DNA from: Pyrenochaeta sp. MPI-SDFR-AT-0127
Taxonomy: Eukaryota; Ascomycota; Dothideomycetes; Pleosporales; Cucurbitariaceae
DNA length: 64,000 bases
Direction: 5' to 3'
NCBI GenBank assembly: GCA_020747015.1
Contig: JAGTJM010000022.1
Span: 124,001-188,000 of the forward strand
The notes under the pieces were generated by a model. That model saw only the letters and a program-made list of their open reading frames with translations, did no database searches and was not told the DNA's origin. The translations under genes and the position numbers were made by a program. Positions 34,097 through 46,189 of the stretch are shown piece by piece (position 1 is the stretch's first letter; every line of letters begins with the position of its first letter).

Positions 34097-36183
34097 TCAC
34101 CCTACCCAGCTCTTGACCATCACTTGAAGAGAAGTTGCACTTTCCTGACCGTTCCAGGTATGCGTCTGCTCAGTATCTCCAGTAGATTGTTGCCCATCAA
34201 AAGCTATTGCAGTGACCTTCAAATTACCCTTTTGCAACTCAACTGCAACATCTGTGGAAGATGTGGAGCCTTTTTTGCTCCCTTTGCTGACGACCGTAAT
34301 CCTTGGATCTTGGCCTTTGATGATTCCTCGCGGCGAATATTCGTTCTTGAGCAACCTATGAGTTATGTGAATAGAAAGAATCCAATCCACATATGACTTC
34401 ACTTCTTCAACAGACGAGAATTTCAACTGCTGAACCAATCCAAGATCTGTCGTTAGAGAAGATGGTAGATTGAGCTGGTGTTCCGCGCCAAATGTAGGCT
34501 GACCGATAATGGTACGTGTGGTTATTGTCAATGTCTCCGACTGCCCACCACTCAAGGTAGGCAGCGTGAAATGAGCCTTCCCGTCAAAGGGTTTCATGAA
34601 TATATCAAGTAGTTGGTCAGTTGCTGAAAGGCCTTTCTTTGACGACTGCTTCAAGCTTTCAACAAGCTCAGCCCAGGAAGTTTCTCGAGTTGTATCCAAA
34701 GTCACATCTAGGCCAGCACTGTTTAGCGTCCTTGTGACGACCTCAAAATAGACGTACAAAGAGTCGACACCTTCTAAGTGACGAAACACTGCTAGGAGAG
34801 TGCGCAACAGTGGCAGCGGTGGTCTTTCCCTTACTCGTGCCGTCAACGGTGGTGGAAGCTGCGATCTCCGATGAAGGCGCATGCTGTGCTCATGAGTGAG
34901 AAGAAGACGCAATGATTCAGCAACAGTTTGGGCAAGCCAGTCGTGCGAATGATCTTGACCTCCAACGACAGAGTCTTCACGGGGAATGCAATCGATCAAA
35001 AGCTTGCGAGGTTGCGATACGCTGCCCATTCGGGGTGCGTCTACATGTATGACAGAGTCTCGGAACTCGACGCCATACGCCAGTAATTGTCGCGTTTCCA
35101 AGCTCATCTCGTGAAAGAGCTCTTCCTCGAAGAGAGATTCTCGCGCTAGTTGTATAGACCTTTCAATCGAAAGGTCCTTGACAGCAGTCTCAATAGAAAG
35201 CTGCGATGTTCCTGCGATCTTTCCGTTCTCGCTGATTCTTACGCGAAATACCTTGGGCTTTAGCCTTAGCGCTGGATCCAAGATGATGCTGCCATCCTTG
35301 TCCATGTGCAGAGGGGCAAAACCACGAGCCTTGAAATGATCGCTGGCTACAACCATGTTAGTATGGCACATGATGTAGTATGCCTGGGGTGGTGTATACC
35401 TTCTGGAAGTCCGTAGCGCACACCAAAGGGCACATGGCGAGCATTTTGGCGCAGTCGCTGGATGGGCCATCCCTTGTCGGAGACCGACACAATCTCCTGC
35501 CAGTACTTCGTCTCTCTTCGCACCTCCTTTTCCAGCTCCTTTGCAGCCTTGAGTATCTCATCTGCGGCGGAGTCGAGCGCCTCCATCCTCGACCCTTTTG
35601 CTACAATCTCTTGTTTTTCTCCATGCTCACGCAACCTATGCACCTCATCTTGTTTACGCACGTGGAATTCATGATTCTCTCGGCTGAGACCGAACGAGCC
35701 AAATGGGATACCCTGATTCAGACCTACTTCCCGAAAGGTCGGGCTGAAGGATGTCGCCGAGCGCTTGTTGGGATCTTGAGAAAGTACGAGTGAGAGGAGG
35801 TCGAGCGCATTTTCGGCTGCAAACTTAGCCCACCTATTGCTCATTAGTCGCTGAATATGCTGTGAGGAGGCATATACTGGGGCATACTCTAAGTGACTGT
35901 GCATCTCCCTCTGTGCATTGAAAATCTTCTCGAGCATTTCCTGCTTTGATGGCGTCTCATTCTCTTTGTCGGCCTTTCTCGCGCCATCTGTAGCCTCTCC
36001 AGGGATATTCTTTCCTGCATTGATTTCTTCCTGCAGCGAACTTTCCGTGATGTCGCGTAGATGTCCTCTTTCTAGCGTGAGCTGGTGAATCTGCTGTAGG
36101 AGGTCTTGCTGGCTTTGCTCCTCCTTCTGCTGTGATGGCCATGGCCGCAGTGTGACTTCCTTCAACGACTCGGTGCCAGCCAT
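34097..36183 (-). CDS. MED17: Mediator subunit 17 (Srb4)
   Basis: This is a head-module subunit of the Mediator complex required for RNA polymerase II transcription. Exons are 35400-36183 and 34097-35346 (53-nt intron), about 677 aa. The N-terminus has LRPWP and coiled-coil segments. The MED17 core includes RWAKFAAENALDLLSLVLS and the block around WQEIVSVSDKGWPIQRLRQN followed by VRYGLPEGASDHFKARG, which is restored exactly by splicing. The C-terminal half (DSLYVYFEVVTRTLN, ISIHITHRLL) agrees with filamentous-fungal MED17. It is divergent from ISN1 (417 bp between starts). It marks the start of conserved housekeeping genes to the right of the cluster. Confidence 0.93.
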
Positions 36184-36600
36184 GGCGCAGCTCGTGCCTC
36201 CAAAGTCTTGTCCGGGGTCGCTGATGTCCAGGTTTGAGGGTAGCTGACTGCAGTGGGCCCTTGCATTAGAGGTCGGAGCGCCTCTCGGTAGCGCCCGCAG
36301 GAGATCTGCCCCCCGTTATCGATAGCTCTACCTGCAGGAGCTCTTATATCGCACACAGAAGCTTGCAACTGGGGCATTGCTCTTAAGAAGTTGCATGCGG
36401 ATTAACAGTTTCGGAGCTCCGATTATATCTCTCCCAAGGACTGTGCACAGCGCCACCTGTGCAGTGTGGTTTCCTTCTTCGGTTAGCAGCGGCGGTTTCC
36501 GATAAGCTTTGGGCAAACAGCTCTGGGTCACAGTGCCTGCTCAGAGCTCCTGATACTTTCACTCTCTCCTCCTGTTCGTCCCTGACTGAGAACTCACAAT
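36184..36600. promoter_or_regulatory. Divergent MED17/ISN1 promoter
   Basis: This 417-bp spacer lies between two start codons. Nothing distinctive is seen. Confidence 0.4.
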
Positions 36601-38275
36601 ATGACTACGAGATATCGTGTAGAATGTATGTGAAAGCCGGCTACCCAAGGTCCCTCTATCAATACCCTAGAAATCTGACTATGGACACGAAACGCTGACA
36701 TGGCCACCGTGTAGATGCTCTCAAGGTATGCCATACGGATTAGAGAATGACAGGTCATTGCTAGATTGCTAACACATCTTCAAGACCCATCGTAGAGACC
36801 AGCTAGCAAGTTCCCACTTTGAATATCTAAAATTCATGACTAACCAATGTTTCTAGATCGAATGGATCAAGGTACTGTTCTATGTGCAGCATTGTAGTTT
36901 GATCTGACGTCTCAAAAGGGTCTCTTAGCGGTTCCATTTGTACTACACTCCCAACCAACTGCGGTGTTTGAGCCAGATGGAGAGTCAGTGGATCAGCAAG
37001 CCAGCGTTGCGCTGCGACGGTATGCTGAAATCATGCGTGATGTCGAAGAGATTATCAATGACCATAGTGCGTTTGCTTAAAGACCTTCTTTTGCTGTCAA
37101 AACCGAGATCGAGTATGAGGCTGACTTAAACCCATCAGTCGAACATCAAATCGCTGGCAAGCCAGACCGATCGAAACTCAAACTACTCGTCCCTACAGTG
37201 GCAAACTTCTTCACGCCTTTAGCGCTCCACGACGCGTTCATCTGGCAAGACCAACGTCGCTTCATCAGTCACCGACGCTTCGTGCCTCCTTCATTCAACG
37301 ACATCCGCCTAGTCCTAAACACAGCTCAGGTGATGAGTCTTGTCCGTGGCGGCCCCCTGGACCTCGTCACTTTCGATGGAGATGTTACTCTGTACGACGA
37401 CGGGCAATGCCTTGTCCCAGAAAACCCGGTCATCCCGAAGATCTTACAGCTTATGCGACGTGGATCCAAGATTGGCATCGTCACGGCAGCAGGATACACG
37501 GAAGCCAAGAGGTATTACGAAAGGCTCTTTGGACTCCTTAATGCCATCCAGACTTCGGATTTACCCTTGGAATCGCGACAAAATCTCATTATTATGGGCG
37601 GTGAAAGCAACTTCTGCTTCAAGTTCGATGAGAATAGTCCTGATCTACTGCGGCTAGTGCCAAGAGAGGAATGGCTCTTGAAAGAGATGTTACTATGGCA
37701 TGAATCGGACATCAAGGAGCTCCTAGATATCGCAGAAGCATCTTTGAATGACACAGTAAGAAACTTCCGGATGGAAGCGCTTGTAGTGAGGAAGGATAGG
37801 GCAGTTGGTATCATACCCAAGGATGGCCATAAATTTTGTCGAGAAACCTTGGAAGAAACGGTGCTAATCGTGCAGAAGATACTGGTATGGCATTCCCCAC
37901 CTCCAAGGTAGATTGGCTCCTAACAAAGCGTAGGAGATTTCAGAAGTAGGACAACGACTTCCGTTCTGTGCCTTCAACGGTATGTATAAACCTACTTCTG
38001 GTGGTTACGTGCTAATGTGCCGTTCAGGCGGTAATGACGTATTCGTTGACATTGGAGACAAATCCTGGGGTGTTTTAGCCTGCCAACGCATCTTCGGAGG
38101 AATTGAAGGCGGGAAGACGCTGCATGTAGGCGACCAGTTCCTGAGTGCGGGAGCAAACGATTTTAAGGCGCGGTTGGCGTGTACAACAGCATGGATTGCA
38201 AATCCACGAGAGACATGCCAGCTGCTGGATGAGATCACCGAATTGGATGAGATGCAGCAGCGCAAAACCAGGTGA
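36601..38275 (+). CDS. ISN1: IMP-specific 5'-nucleotidase Isn1
   Basis: This enzyme dephosphorylates IMP to inosine. It spans eight exons: 36601-36625, 36715-36725, 36785-36805, 36857-36871, 36919-37066, 37139-37884, 37934-37979 and 38028-38275, about 419 aa. The spliced N-terminus reads MTTRYRVEYALKTHRRDQL, then IEWIKGLLAVPFVLHSQPTA, a strongly conserved Isn1 block that validates the tiny exons. The HAD-like catalytic motif is FDGDVTLYDDG. Later come KIGIVTAAGYTEA and CAFNGGNDVFVDIGDKSWGV, the last restored by the final two junctions. Intron 3 (36806-36856) begins with GC rather than GT (GCAAGT), a known minor class. The donor of intron 3 and the 11- and 15-nt exons will defeat many gene finders. 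Confidence 0.92.
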
Positions 38276-38944
38276 AGGATGGATCAAAATGCACTCGGAA
38301 GTGACATCATCCGCACTGCCGAGGGCGAATGATACGGGCGTGGCAAGCCGATGAAGCACTTTGGATTTTAGGGGCTTTTTTTTTGGGAGACTGTGAACCC
38401 ATGGACAATGTAGCATGGTCTCTATAGTTTCAGATGGAGAAGATGCTCTCGTTGATGTGGAGATTTATGGACGAATGGCAACAACGGTTTGGAGCAGCGC
38501 GTTGCACCCTTGACCCTGACTCGTTACGGGCCGCAGCTTCCTGTTCTGGGTGCCGCTAGATCCTTGTGCAGCGTCGCTGCAGAAATGGGAAGCGGCCTCA
38601 TCCAGCACTGCGCCGCTCTTCTCGCGCGCGTGTTTGTTGTGCCTGAAACATATTTCCTTGCCTTGTCTATGTTTCGCTGCTATCTGGGTTGCCCTCCAAA
38701 CGCCTGCGCCCCGTACCCGCGCTACCCTCGTGAGTTGTGCACACAACTGATCCCTGCAACCATCTCTTAAACCCTGTCAAAGACCCTCCTCCGCTTCGAA
38801 GCACCTCCTGAGCTCCTGCCCGCCTGCGGCTTTCGCGACACGCATCCATCCTCATTTGGCGTTCTCCACGAGCAATTGCTTCAGGACTAAGCCAATTCGC
38901 ACCCATCGGCCAGCGCCAGAAGTCTCTTCTCGACATCATCCATC
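38276..38944. other. Spacer ISN1 / disordered protein gene
   Basis: This 669-bp stretch holds the ISN1 3' UTR and a pyrimidine-rich promoter for the next gene (38720-38940). No gene is seen. Confidence 0.35.
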
Positions 38945-39604
38945 ATGCCGGTCGGCAAATTCGAGTGGAAGCCACTCACACTCACGCCTATCAACTTCTC
39001 TCTCACAGAGGGAACCTCAATTCCTGCGCCGCTCGATAGCCCGCCCGATACACCTCGTCCTCCTACTCCCGGACAGGGTCCGCTGTCCTCACACCCTACA
39101 CCCAAGTCGCCCGGCTTCCCACCACAGAAGGGCGCTACACAGGGCAAAGCGTCCGAGGACTCGGTAACAGAAGGACCACACCAACAATCCCGTACGAGCG
39201 ATGCGGCTAGCTCAATGTCGCCTACCAGCCCTTCTACAAAGCGGCCCGGGTCTGTTCGAAAGTTCCTAGGTCTTCGCACTCTGTCATCGTCAGACAGCCT
39301 GAAGTCAGAGAGGCCAGGTTCGCCAGCCACAATAAGCAGCCAACCAAGTTTGACGAGAAGGAAGAGCGGCAGTTGGTTTGGCAAGAAGAAGACCTTTTCT
39401 GCCGGCGTAGGAACAGTGCCAGAGGGGAAAGAGAACTCAACACCTTACGCCAATGGTCGCACAGTCTCGCAACCATCTTCGAAGCCACCTCAGCCAAAAG
39501 GGCCGCCCCCGCCGGCGCTACCCGCACTCCAGTCCTTTGGAGTCACCGAGGACTCTCTCAGCTTAGGAGCCGACGACATGTTCAAGAACATCGACGGCAA
39601 GTAA
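38945..39604 (+). CDS. Disordered Ser/Pro-rich protein, 219 aa
   Basis: This is an intronless 219-codon gene. The protein is rich in Ser, Pro, Thr and Lys and is probably intrinsically disordered throughout. Short order-promoting segments are KFEWKPLTLTPINFSL at the N-terminus, KRPGSVRKFLGLRTLSS and RKSGSWFGKKKTF in the middle, and a C-terminal block ending LSLGADDMFKNIDGK. Conserved N- and C-terminal ends around a variable middle resemble fungal proteins annotated only as hypothetical. I cannot name a function. Basic Ser-containing patches could be phosphorylation or membrane-binding sites. Confidence 0.75.
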   Translation: MPVGKFEWKPLTLTPINFSLTEGTSIPAPLDSPPDTPRPPTPGQGPLSSHPTPKSPGFPPQKGATQGKASEDSVTEGPHQQSRTSDAASSMSPTSPSTKRPGSVRKFLGLRTLSSSDSLKSERPGSPATISSQPSLTRRKSGSWFGKKKTFSAGVGTVPEGKENSTPYANGRTVSQPSSKPPQPKGPPPPALPALQSFGVTEDSLSLGADDMFKNIDGK

Positions 39605-40304
39605 AATACGACGCGCTTTTTGGGACGGTGGCATGTTCATGATGCATTTCTAACGGATCTTGAGTTTAATGGCTTATCACTTCTTCGTTTCTGGACCACA
39701 CTTTGGAGTTTGAAAATTGTGGAATCTTCTTTGGCTCGCATATGCACACGATACCCTAGTCGAGACGTGATACCGGTAGCAGTGGAGTGGTTTGGACGGG
39801 TAGTCTTGGGATAATACCTTGGATGAGAAGGCTGGGGATAGAGCATGGGACCTGGCAGCACCTCTTCACATTTGACTCTTACACCTTATGCTCACTAGCT
39901 AGCATCCTCTTCTATACTTTGTATATTTATGGCGGCATCTCTTGCCGTCAGACACTGCAAATATCATTCTCTTTGTTAATTGAGTTCAGGCCTCTCATCA
40001 TCCAATCTTCGCGACTTTCTCTCTGCACAATAATCCTTTTTCCTTAGCGATATAATTCATCAGGCATGCAGGTACTCCACTCCGAGGTCGAACGCTGGGC
40101 GTTCCGCACGTGGCGCAAACAAAAACGGGCAGGCGCGTTGCTATGGAGCTAGTGCTTGACCCTTGTCACAACAAACATGCGGGCGCATCATCAAACACCA
40201 TCACGGACGTCCAGCCCTACCGCACAACACAGACGACATTATTCCCAGCACACTTAACAAAGGGATTGCACGGTCGCAGCATTATTGCGAAAACATAACT
40301 TACC
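39605..40304. other. Spacer disordered protein gene / NDC80
   Basis: This 700-bp stretch becomes AT-rich near 39880-40050. No gene is seen. It should contain the NDC80 promoter. Confidence 0.35.
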
Positions 40305-42689
40305 ATGGCCCAAGAATCGGGCATGTTCTCAGTCCGCCGACCGCGCGAGGTAAGTTCTAGGGCGCACCTTCCTGTCGCATCCCACTTTGCTTGGAGCTCC
40401 TTTTAACAAAGCGCGCAGACCCTCGGCCCTGTAAACAACAACATTTCAGCGATTCCCATGCCACTGTCGGCCATGAAGCGCACGAGCTCAATAAACAACA
40501 TGCAACAAGCGCCAATTCAGTTTCCACCAAACCACGCGCGCTCGCAAAGCGGAAGTAGAATGTCCCTCGCACCAGGTCGTCCAAGCCAGCCACTCTTCCA
40601 CCGCTCTTCTTCTGGTACCAACCTTGCTGAAGGGTTTCAGTCAGTACATCGCAACTCCACTAGCAATGTTTTTGGCGCGAGCAGTGGGAGAAAGAGCTTT
40701 GCACCAGGCGCGTCTGTACTCCAAACTCCAGCGCCGTCATCAGCCGCAAATTTTGAACAGAGCGCACAACGGCGGAGCAGCGTGTTCAAGTCGCGCACAT
40801 CCCATGGATCAGGCCAGGCAGGTATAAAACAGTCGTTCTTCCAGACGGCACCCATGCCTGCCGCTCCACCCGCAGACCCCCGACGACTGAAGGAGGCTGG
40901 CACCCGCTCGCACATGGCGCAGGAACTTCTAGAATTTCTGACCCACAACAACTTTGAAATGGAATCCAAGCATGTGCTCTCGAACAAGGCCATGACCTCC
41001 CCCACTCAGAAAGACTTCAACTGCATGTTTCAATGGCTTTACAACCGCATTGATCCAAGCTACCGCTTTATGAAGTCCATTGATCAAGAGGTTCCAGTTC
41101 TGCTGAAGCAGATGCGCTATCCCTTTGAGAAATCGATCATGAAATCCCAAATCTCGGCTGTTGGGGGAAACAACTGGTCCACTTTCCTTGGGTTGCTACA
41201 TTGGATGATGCAGCTCGCGCGCTTAATGCAAGCATACGAATCAGGCACCTATGAAGATGCTTGCTTCGAGGCCGGATATGATGTCTCTGGAGACCGCATC
41301 ATCTTCGATTTCCTGTCAGATGCATACAGCACATGGTTATCCGCAGAAGACGACGAAGATGACGAGGCGGCGCAAGAACGACATATGAAGCCCCACATAG
41401 ATGCAATGGCCGCAAAGTTCGATGCAGCAAATGCACAGCACCATGAGCAGGTGAAGCTGCTGGAAGCCGAGCACAAGTACCTGCAAGATCAGATCGAAGA
41501 ACTTGGCAAATCTGGCCCGAGGATTCAGAAGCTGGAGGAACAAATTCGAATCTTGGAGGAAGATCGCGTCAAGTTTGAGAATTACAATAATTCTATGGAG
41601 GCTAAGGTGAAGAAGTATACCGACCGCTGCTCATTCTTAGACAAATCAATCGAAGAGATTGAGGCTGAGCTTGAAGCATCCGAAAAGGAGCAAGCTGAAC
41701 TTCAAGCCATCATCGATGGCCGCGGTATGACGATCGCTGATATCGATCGCATGGCCAACGAGAAAGACCGGCTCGATGCTGCGCTCCAAGCAACGTCAAT
41801 TCGTCTCGAAGAGTCCAAGAAGCGCGTTGCAGAAAAAGAACTCGCCGCATCCCGCAAACTAGACGAACTCGAACAGACAATCGAGCGGTTCAATAATCTA
41901 GGTTACCAGATCGGTGTCATTCCTGCCACTGCTGTCAATGCAAAAGGTCAGGAGTACGAACTTGTCCTCACAGTCACGGATGGTCCTAATTTCTCTGGCT
42001 CGCAAATGGGGGGCACACCACAGGACGCCTCGGATCGTCTGCTCCACGATGCAGGTACCGGCTACTCTCCCGCACATCTCCTGAATCTCGATCTTCGCGG
42101 GACAGTGAAATCCAATATTCTCGCCCTACGCAAGGAAATCGCCGAACGCCGAAACGTAGCAATGGAAGCAGACATGAACAACCATGACTTACTCGACAAG
42201 ATCAAAGAAGCCATGGATGACAAACAAGCCGAGGTGGAAGCGCTGGGCCACCGTGTTGCGCAGGCTGAAGAGGAACTAGAGAAGCTACGCGAGATTACGA
42301 ACACGCAGAAGAGCCAGAGCGATGCCCAGATTGAGCGTATGGAGAAAGAGCTTTCACGTATGCGCAGCGGTTTAGGCGAGTCAGTGCAACTGATGGTACA
42401 GCGCGAGATGGCTGTTAACATTGAGTATGTTCTTACATTACGAACCCAGGCTAGAGATGACCTGCTAACATGAAAAAGGTACGAGCAACTTCAATTGCGT
42501 GCCAACTCACTCCGCGAAGAGTTGCACACGGAGATTGAGCGTATGCTTGATGATATCGTCCGCTTCAAGTTGCACGTTCAACGCTCGCTTGAGGAGTACG
42601 AGCAGTTCATAGCTGATGAGGTGGAGAGGAGTTGTGAAGAACAAGATTTGCTTGCTGAGGGTGCTGACGAGGAAATGGAAGAGTCATAG
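40305..42689 (+). CDS. NDC80: Kinetochore protein Ndc80 (Hec1)
   Basis: This is the microtubule-binding subunit of the outer kinetochore Ndc80 complex. Exons are 40305-40349, 40419-42424 and 42479-42689, about 753 aa. A disordered basic Ser/Arg-rich tail (residues 1-135) carries likely Aurora-type phosphosites. It is followed by the calponin-homology head (MAQELLEFLTHNNFEMESKH, DFNCMFQWLYNRIDPSYRF, VGGNNWSTFLGLLHWMMQL) and then a long coiled coil from about residue 310 to the end, interrupted near the GYSPAHLLNLDLRGTVK loop. The start in exon 1 (MAQESGMFSVRRPRE) is supported by continuation into TLGPVNNN. An internal ATG at 40458 is less likely. Confidence 0.95.
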
Positions 42690-43153
42690 AGAGCAAGTGG
42701 ATACCTGTGTATTTGGAGTGATGAAGTCATGAATGGCGTTTATCTTAGCGTTGGGGAGTTTGAGGGGCCTCAAGATGCCGAATTGGGCTTGCATATCTGC
42801 TCATCTGCGCTATGCTACTGATGTTGGGTATCTTTGTGGTGCTGGGCCTGGAGTTGGGTCATGTTAGACCAGGGTTGGATGACGGCTGGCTTTTGAGATA
42901 CCTTATTTTATTATGGAACGACTATGGAGATTAATTGTTTGTATTTATGTATTGGCACCACTGCAGATGAACTCTTATATTTGTCACCTGAATTAGGTAT
43001 CGGTTGAAATATTGATTGCAAGAGTCCTCCCAACGCGTTGTCAAGGTGGAGCTTACGTACTGAGCGAAGGACCCTATCGTCCAAGCTTCCCTCAAGCTCC
43101 ACCCTTAGCAGTTGATTCGGAGCAGCAACCCGAGGTCTACTTCTGATAACGAA
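42690..43153. other. Spacer NDC80 / FAR1-like gene
   Basis: This 464-bp stretch holds the NDC80 3' UTR and the next promoter. No gene is seen. Confidence 0.35.
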
Positions 43154-44602
43154 ATGCTCCACTCCCATGCTCACAACCTTGAGCAACGCGACGCAGTCTA
43201 CAGCTCCCTTGTCCCCTCGCAACCAACATATTCCGCCTTTCCTGCAACGCTCCAACAACACGAGGCTCCTAACGACCACGATGAATCCTACGAGCCCAAC
43301 GAGGACCACCGTGCCAGCTCGCAGCAAGAAAGCGCAATTCGTACTGCGCAACTAGGTGACGATGGGCCAAACTTGGGACAGCTACTCACGAACATCCAAC
43401 ATGCGCCAGCGCCTCCATTGATGCGCAATGCCGCACCTCCAGGTCATTTCGACATGCTGCCTCCGCCTAACTCCACACATGGCTCCTGGCAAGCCTTGCA
43501 CGATTACGCGCAATCGCACGCCTCCGAGCATGGCTACGCTCTTAGCATAAACACCACGGCAAAGAACCGCTCCCGCATAAAGCTTGCCTGTGTCTGCTAC
43601 GGACAACCGAAGAACACTCACAAGCTCACAGCAGAGACGAGAATCAGAAAAAACAGGGTCAGCTATAAAACGGGATGCAAGATGTGGATTGAGGGTAAGA
43701 AACAGGATGATGGGGCGTGGTTGCTGAGGGTGGGAGAGCCTGCCCATAACCATCCGGGGCGGGCGACCGAGGGTTGGGCAGTACAGCGGAAGAGAACTTG
43801 GGGTGTTGTTGGAGGAAGAATTGGGGTTGGCGGGGTCACAGCAAAAGAGGAACTGGCTAGGCTTAGTACTTCTGAGAGTAAGGGCAATGGGGAGCAGGCA
43901 GAGGATGAGAGAGATGAAGACGGACTAGAAAGCGCGTCAGTCTCATCACCCCACAGACCGAATCATAGCCTTGAGCGGGGAGGCATGGTATGGAAGATTG
44001 TAGAAGAAGAGATGCTGCGCAAAGGCGAACCGAATCAAGGGCGCGATCGGGGCGTTGGCCGAACAGTCGACGTTCTCCAGGCTCGTCTACCCGGAATCCA
44101 CATCTTCAAGCGCGATGTGTATAATATACGAGCGCAGATCAAAAGGGCGAAGAAGGCAACAGGGCCACAAGTTAGTGAAGCACTCCCTGACCGCGATGAC
44201 GACAATCAAAACAACAAAAACACAGAAGTCAGCAGACATGACGATGTCATTCTTGAGCCCCCAGAGGCTCCTCAAGTGAAGATTCATAGTCAACCTCGAT
44301 ACGAAACCAGGCGACGATCCGAATCCTCCACGTTCGAAACCACCGCCGTATCAATACAAATTGACCCCTCACTCACTGCAGAAGGGAGCATCGTACCTAG
44401 ATCGTTGCCAATTCACCCTCAATCTCAGGCTGTAGAAGCGGAGCTCGAGCGCCTGCGGCGCGAGAATGCCGAGCTACGTAGGTTGCTCAATGAGAAGACT
44501 AACGAGATCGAGAAACAGAGTATCGAAATTACTGGCTTGCGCACCCAGATGGATTATGTCATGAATATGGGGCTGTCGAACGCGAGGGGTGGAATGGGGT
44601 AG
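43154..44602 (+). CDS. FAR1-like DNA-binding domain protein
   Basis: This is a single-exon protein of 482 aa. Residues about 120-215 form a FAR1/WRKY-GCM1-like zinc domain. It runs from SWQALHDYAQSHASEHGYAL through LACVCYGQPKN, then TGCKMWIEGKK, then VGEPAHNHPG; the spaced Cys-Cys and His-His are the expected ligands. This fold is found in Mutator-like transposases and in proteins domesticated from them. No transposase catalytic domain follows. The middle is charged and disordered. The C-terminus has a leucine-zipper-like coiled coil (VEAELERLRRENAELRRLL). It is therefore a candidate transcription factor derived from a transposon. The start is the first ATG (MLHSHAHNLEQ). Confidence 0.75.
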   Translation: MLHSHAHNLEQRDAVYSSLVPSQPTYSAFPATLQQHEAPNDHDESYEPNEDHRASSQQESAIRTAQLGDDGPNLGQLLTNIQHAPAPPLMRNAAPPGHFDMLPPPNSTHGSWQALHDYAQSHASEHGYALSINTTAKNRSRIKLACVCYGQPKNTHKLTAETRIRKNRVSYKTGCKMWIEGKKQDDGAWLLRVGEPAHNHPGRATEGWAVQRKRTWGVVGGRIGVGGVTAKEELARLSTSESKGNGEQAEDERDEDGLESASVSSPHRPNHSLERGGMVWKIVEEEMLRKGEPNQGRDRGVGRTVDVLQARLPGIHIFKRDVYNIRAQIKRAKKATGPQVSEALPDRDDDNQNNKNTEVSRHDDVILEPPEAPQVKIHSQPRYETRRRSESSTFETTAVSIQIDPSLTAEGSIVPRSLPIHPQSQAVEAELERLRRENAELRRLLNEKTNEIEKQSIEITGLRTQMDYVMNMGLSNARGGMG

Positions 44603-44903
44603 ATGGCGACAGTTCCCTCTCGATGAAGAACAGAGCGCGTAGTGTTGAGTCAAGTGTTATAGAGATACCCCCAACTGCTTGATTATCGTCCTCTGAATCC
44701 AGGTTTGCTGTGGGCTTGCGCCATTATTTTATATTATTAATGTTTGTGAGGCCATGTATATGGTTCGAAACTGTCATGACCTGTCCATTTGCGTTCGAGT
44801 GAGTGCCTTGATGCTTGACACTGTACGCTTCTCAGGCCCCGTCGCCGTGAACCCTTTACACTGTACCTCGCAGCCCAGCATGATCAGATGGCCTGCCAGT
44901 CTT
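44603..44903. other. Convergent spacer
   Basis: This 301-bp stretch lies between two facing 3' ends. No feature is seen. Confidence 0.35.
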
Positions 44904-46189
44904 CTACGCCAGCGGTTTCCGTCCATGGATAACTACCACCTCAAAGTAGGCATGCACCTTTCTCTCTTTCAGTCCGTTCCGGAACTTTGCAATAAAAACC
45001 TGCGCCTCCTCTATACTCCATTGCATAACCTTGGTCAGCAGAAATAGCGCCCAGCCCTCGGCCCCCTGGCTACAATGTAAGAAGTTCCAGCGTCCCAGCT
45101 CCTTCATATGTGGGTCCGCGGGCCATCCGTTGACGGGGACTTTGTACACCTGCTCGACAACGTCGGTAAAGCCCGTGTTTCTTATGTATGTAGAGAGATT
45201 CCAGACTTCGAAGAAGGATTTGCCAAACTTTTTGGACGCGTCGTGGAACACGTCTGACCATTGCGAGAGGACGTGATCTGGGGTGAGTGTGCCGTCGTCT
45301 GATTTGAATTGAATGCTCATTTCGAGTTGGTGGAGGTAGCCGCCTGGTTGTAAGCCGTTGAAGACTTGTACGTAGAGGGCTGGCCAGTCTGCTATGCTCC
45401 CGTACAAGCCGCGGATGTTGATAAAGTCGAAGTGTGCGAGCGGATAGGTCCAGACGGATGTGACATCGTCAATTTCGAATTTGCAGTTTGGAGGGGTGAA
45501 AGAGGGCTGAATCGGAGACAGGTCGACACCAATGATTTCAGCGCCCGGATGCTCGTCTGCCATGTCCATGCACCATATTCCTGTACCACATCCAAGATCT
45601 AGTACGCGTTTTGGATTCACAATAGGCGCGAGATGCAGCCTCTGGCGAAGCAAGATCAGGAACATGTGGTGCGCAATGTCGAGTTGGTCATTTTGAACTT
45701 CATCATTAGGGCCCCAGTATTCGCCTTCTCGGAATTTGTGGTATCGACGGCCATTTTCATAGCGGTGTCTCCATATTGTGGAGGATATGGAAGTTGTGTC
45801 ACTGAAGTCATCCTCCTCGCCGTAGGCAGAGTCTGAATCATCTGAGTTTGTGATTGCCTACACACGAGGTTAGAATGGAGGCAGGCTCGTATTTCAGCGC
45901 ACTCATGTGTTCCCCAATCCTAGAGGTGCTGGATATGGCTCTTGTGGGTGTGTATCGCAGATAAACTTACCGCTGCAACGATAGGATTTATTTGCTGTGC
46001 TGAAGCTGATGCACCTTGTATGCTTGCTACTGCAGGGGTTGCAGGAGCTGCGGAGGCTTCTACCTGACTCAATGCAGGCAGTGCAGTGGTGGCTTCCTGA
46101 GCGGTTCCACTTGAAGCTTTCACAACTGCAGGAGTCGATACAGGCTCTACTTGCTTCCCCTTCCCCTTTCCCTTCCCAGAGGGTGACAT
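44904..46189 (-). CDS. LaeA-like SAM-dependent methyltransferase
   Basis: This is a class I methyltransferase of about 390 aa from exons 45971-46189 and 44904-45857. The N-terminal 90 residues are disordered (a GKGKGKGK stretch, then Ala/Pro-rich, then an acidic segment). The catalytic domain begins at RYENGRRYHKFREGEYWGPND, the entry motif of the LaeA/TAM-like family. It has the SAM motif VLDLGCGTGIWCMDMADEHP with GVDLSPIQP after it, then YLHQLEMSIQF. This family has many paralogues in filamentous fungi, including regulators and tailoring enzymes of secondary metabolism. Whether this is true LaeA cannot be decided here. It is divergent from a cytochrome P450 gene, 1.03 kb between starts. Confidence 0.85.
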
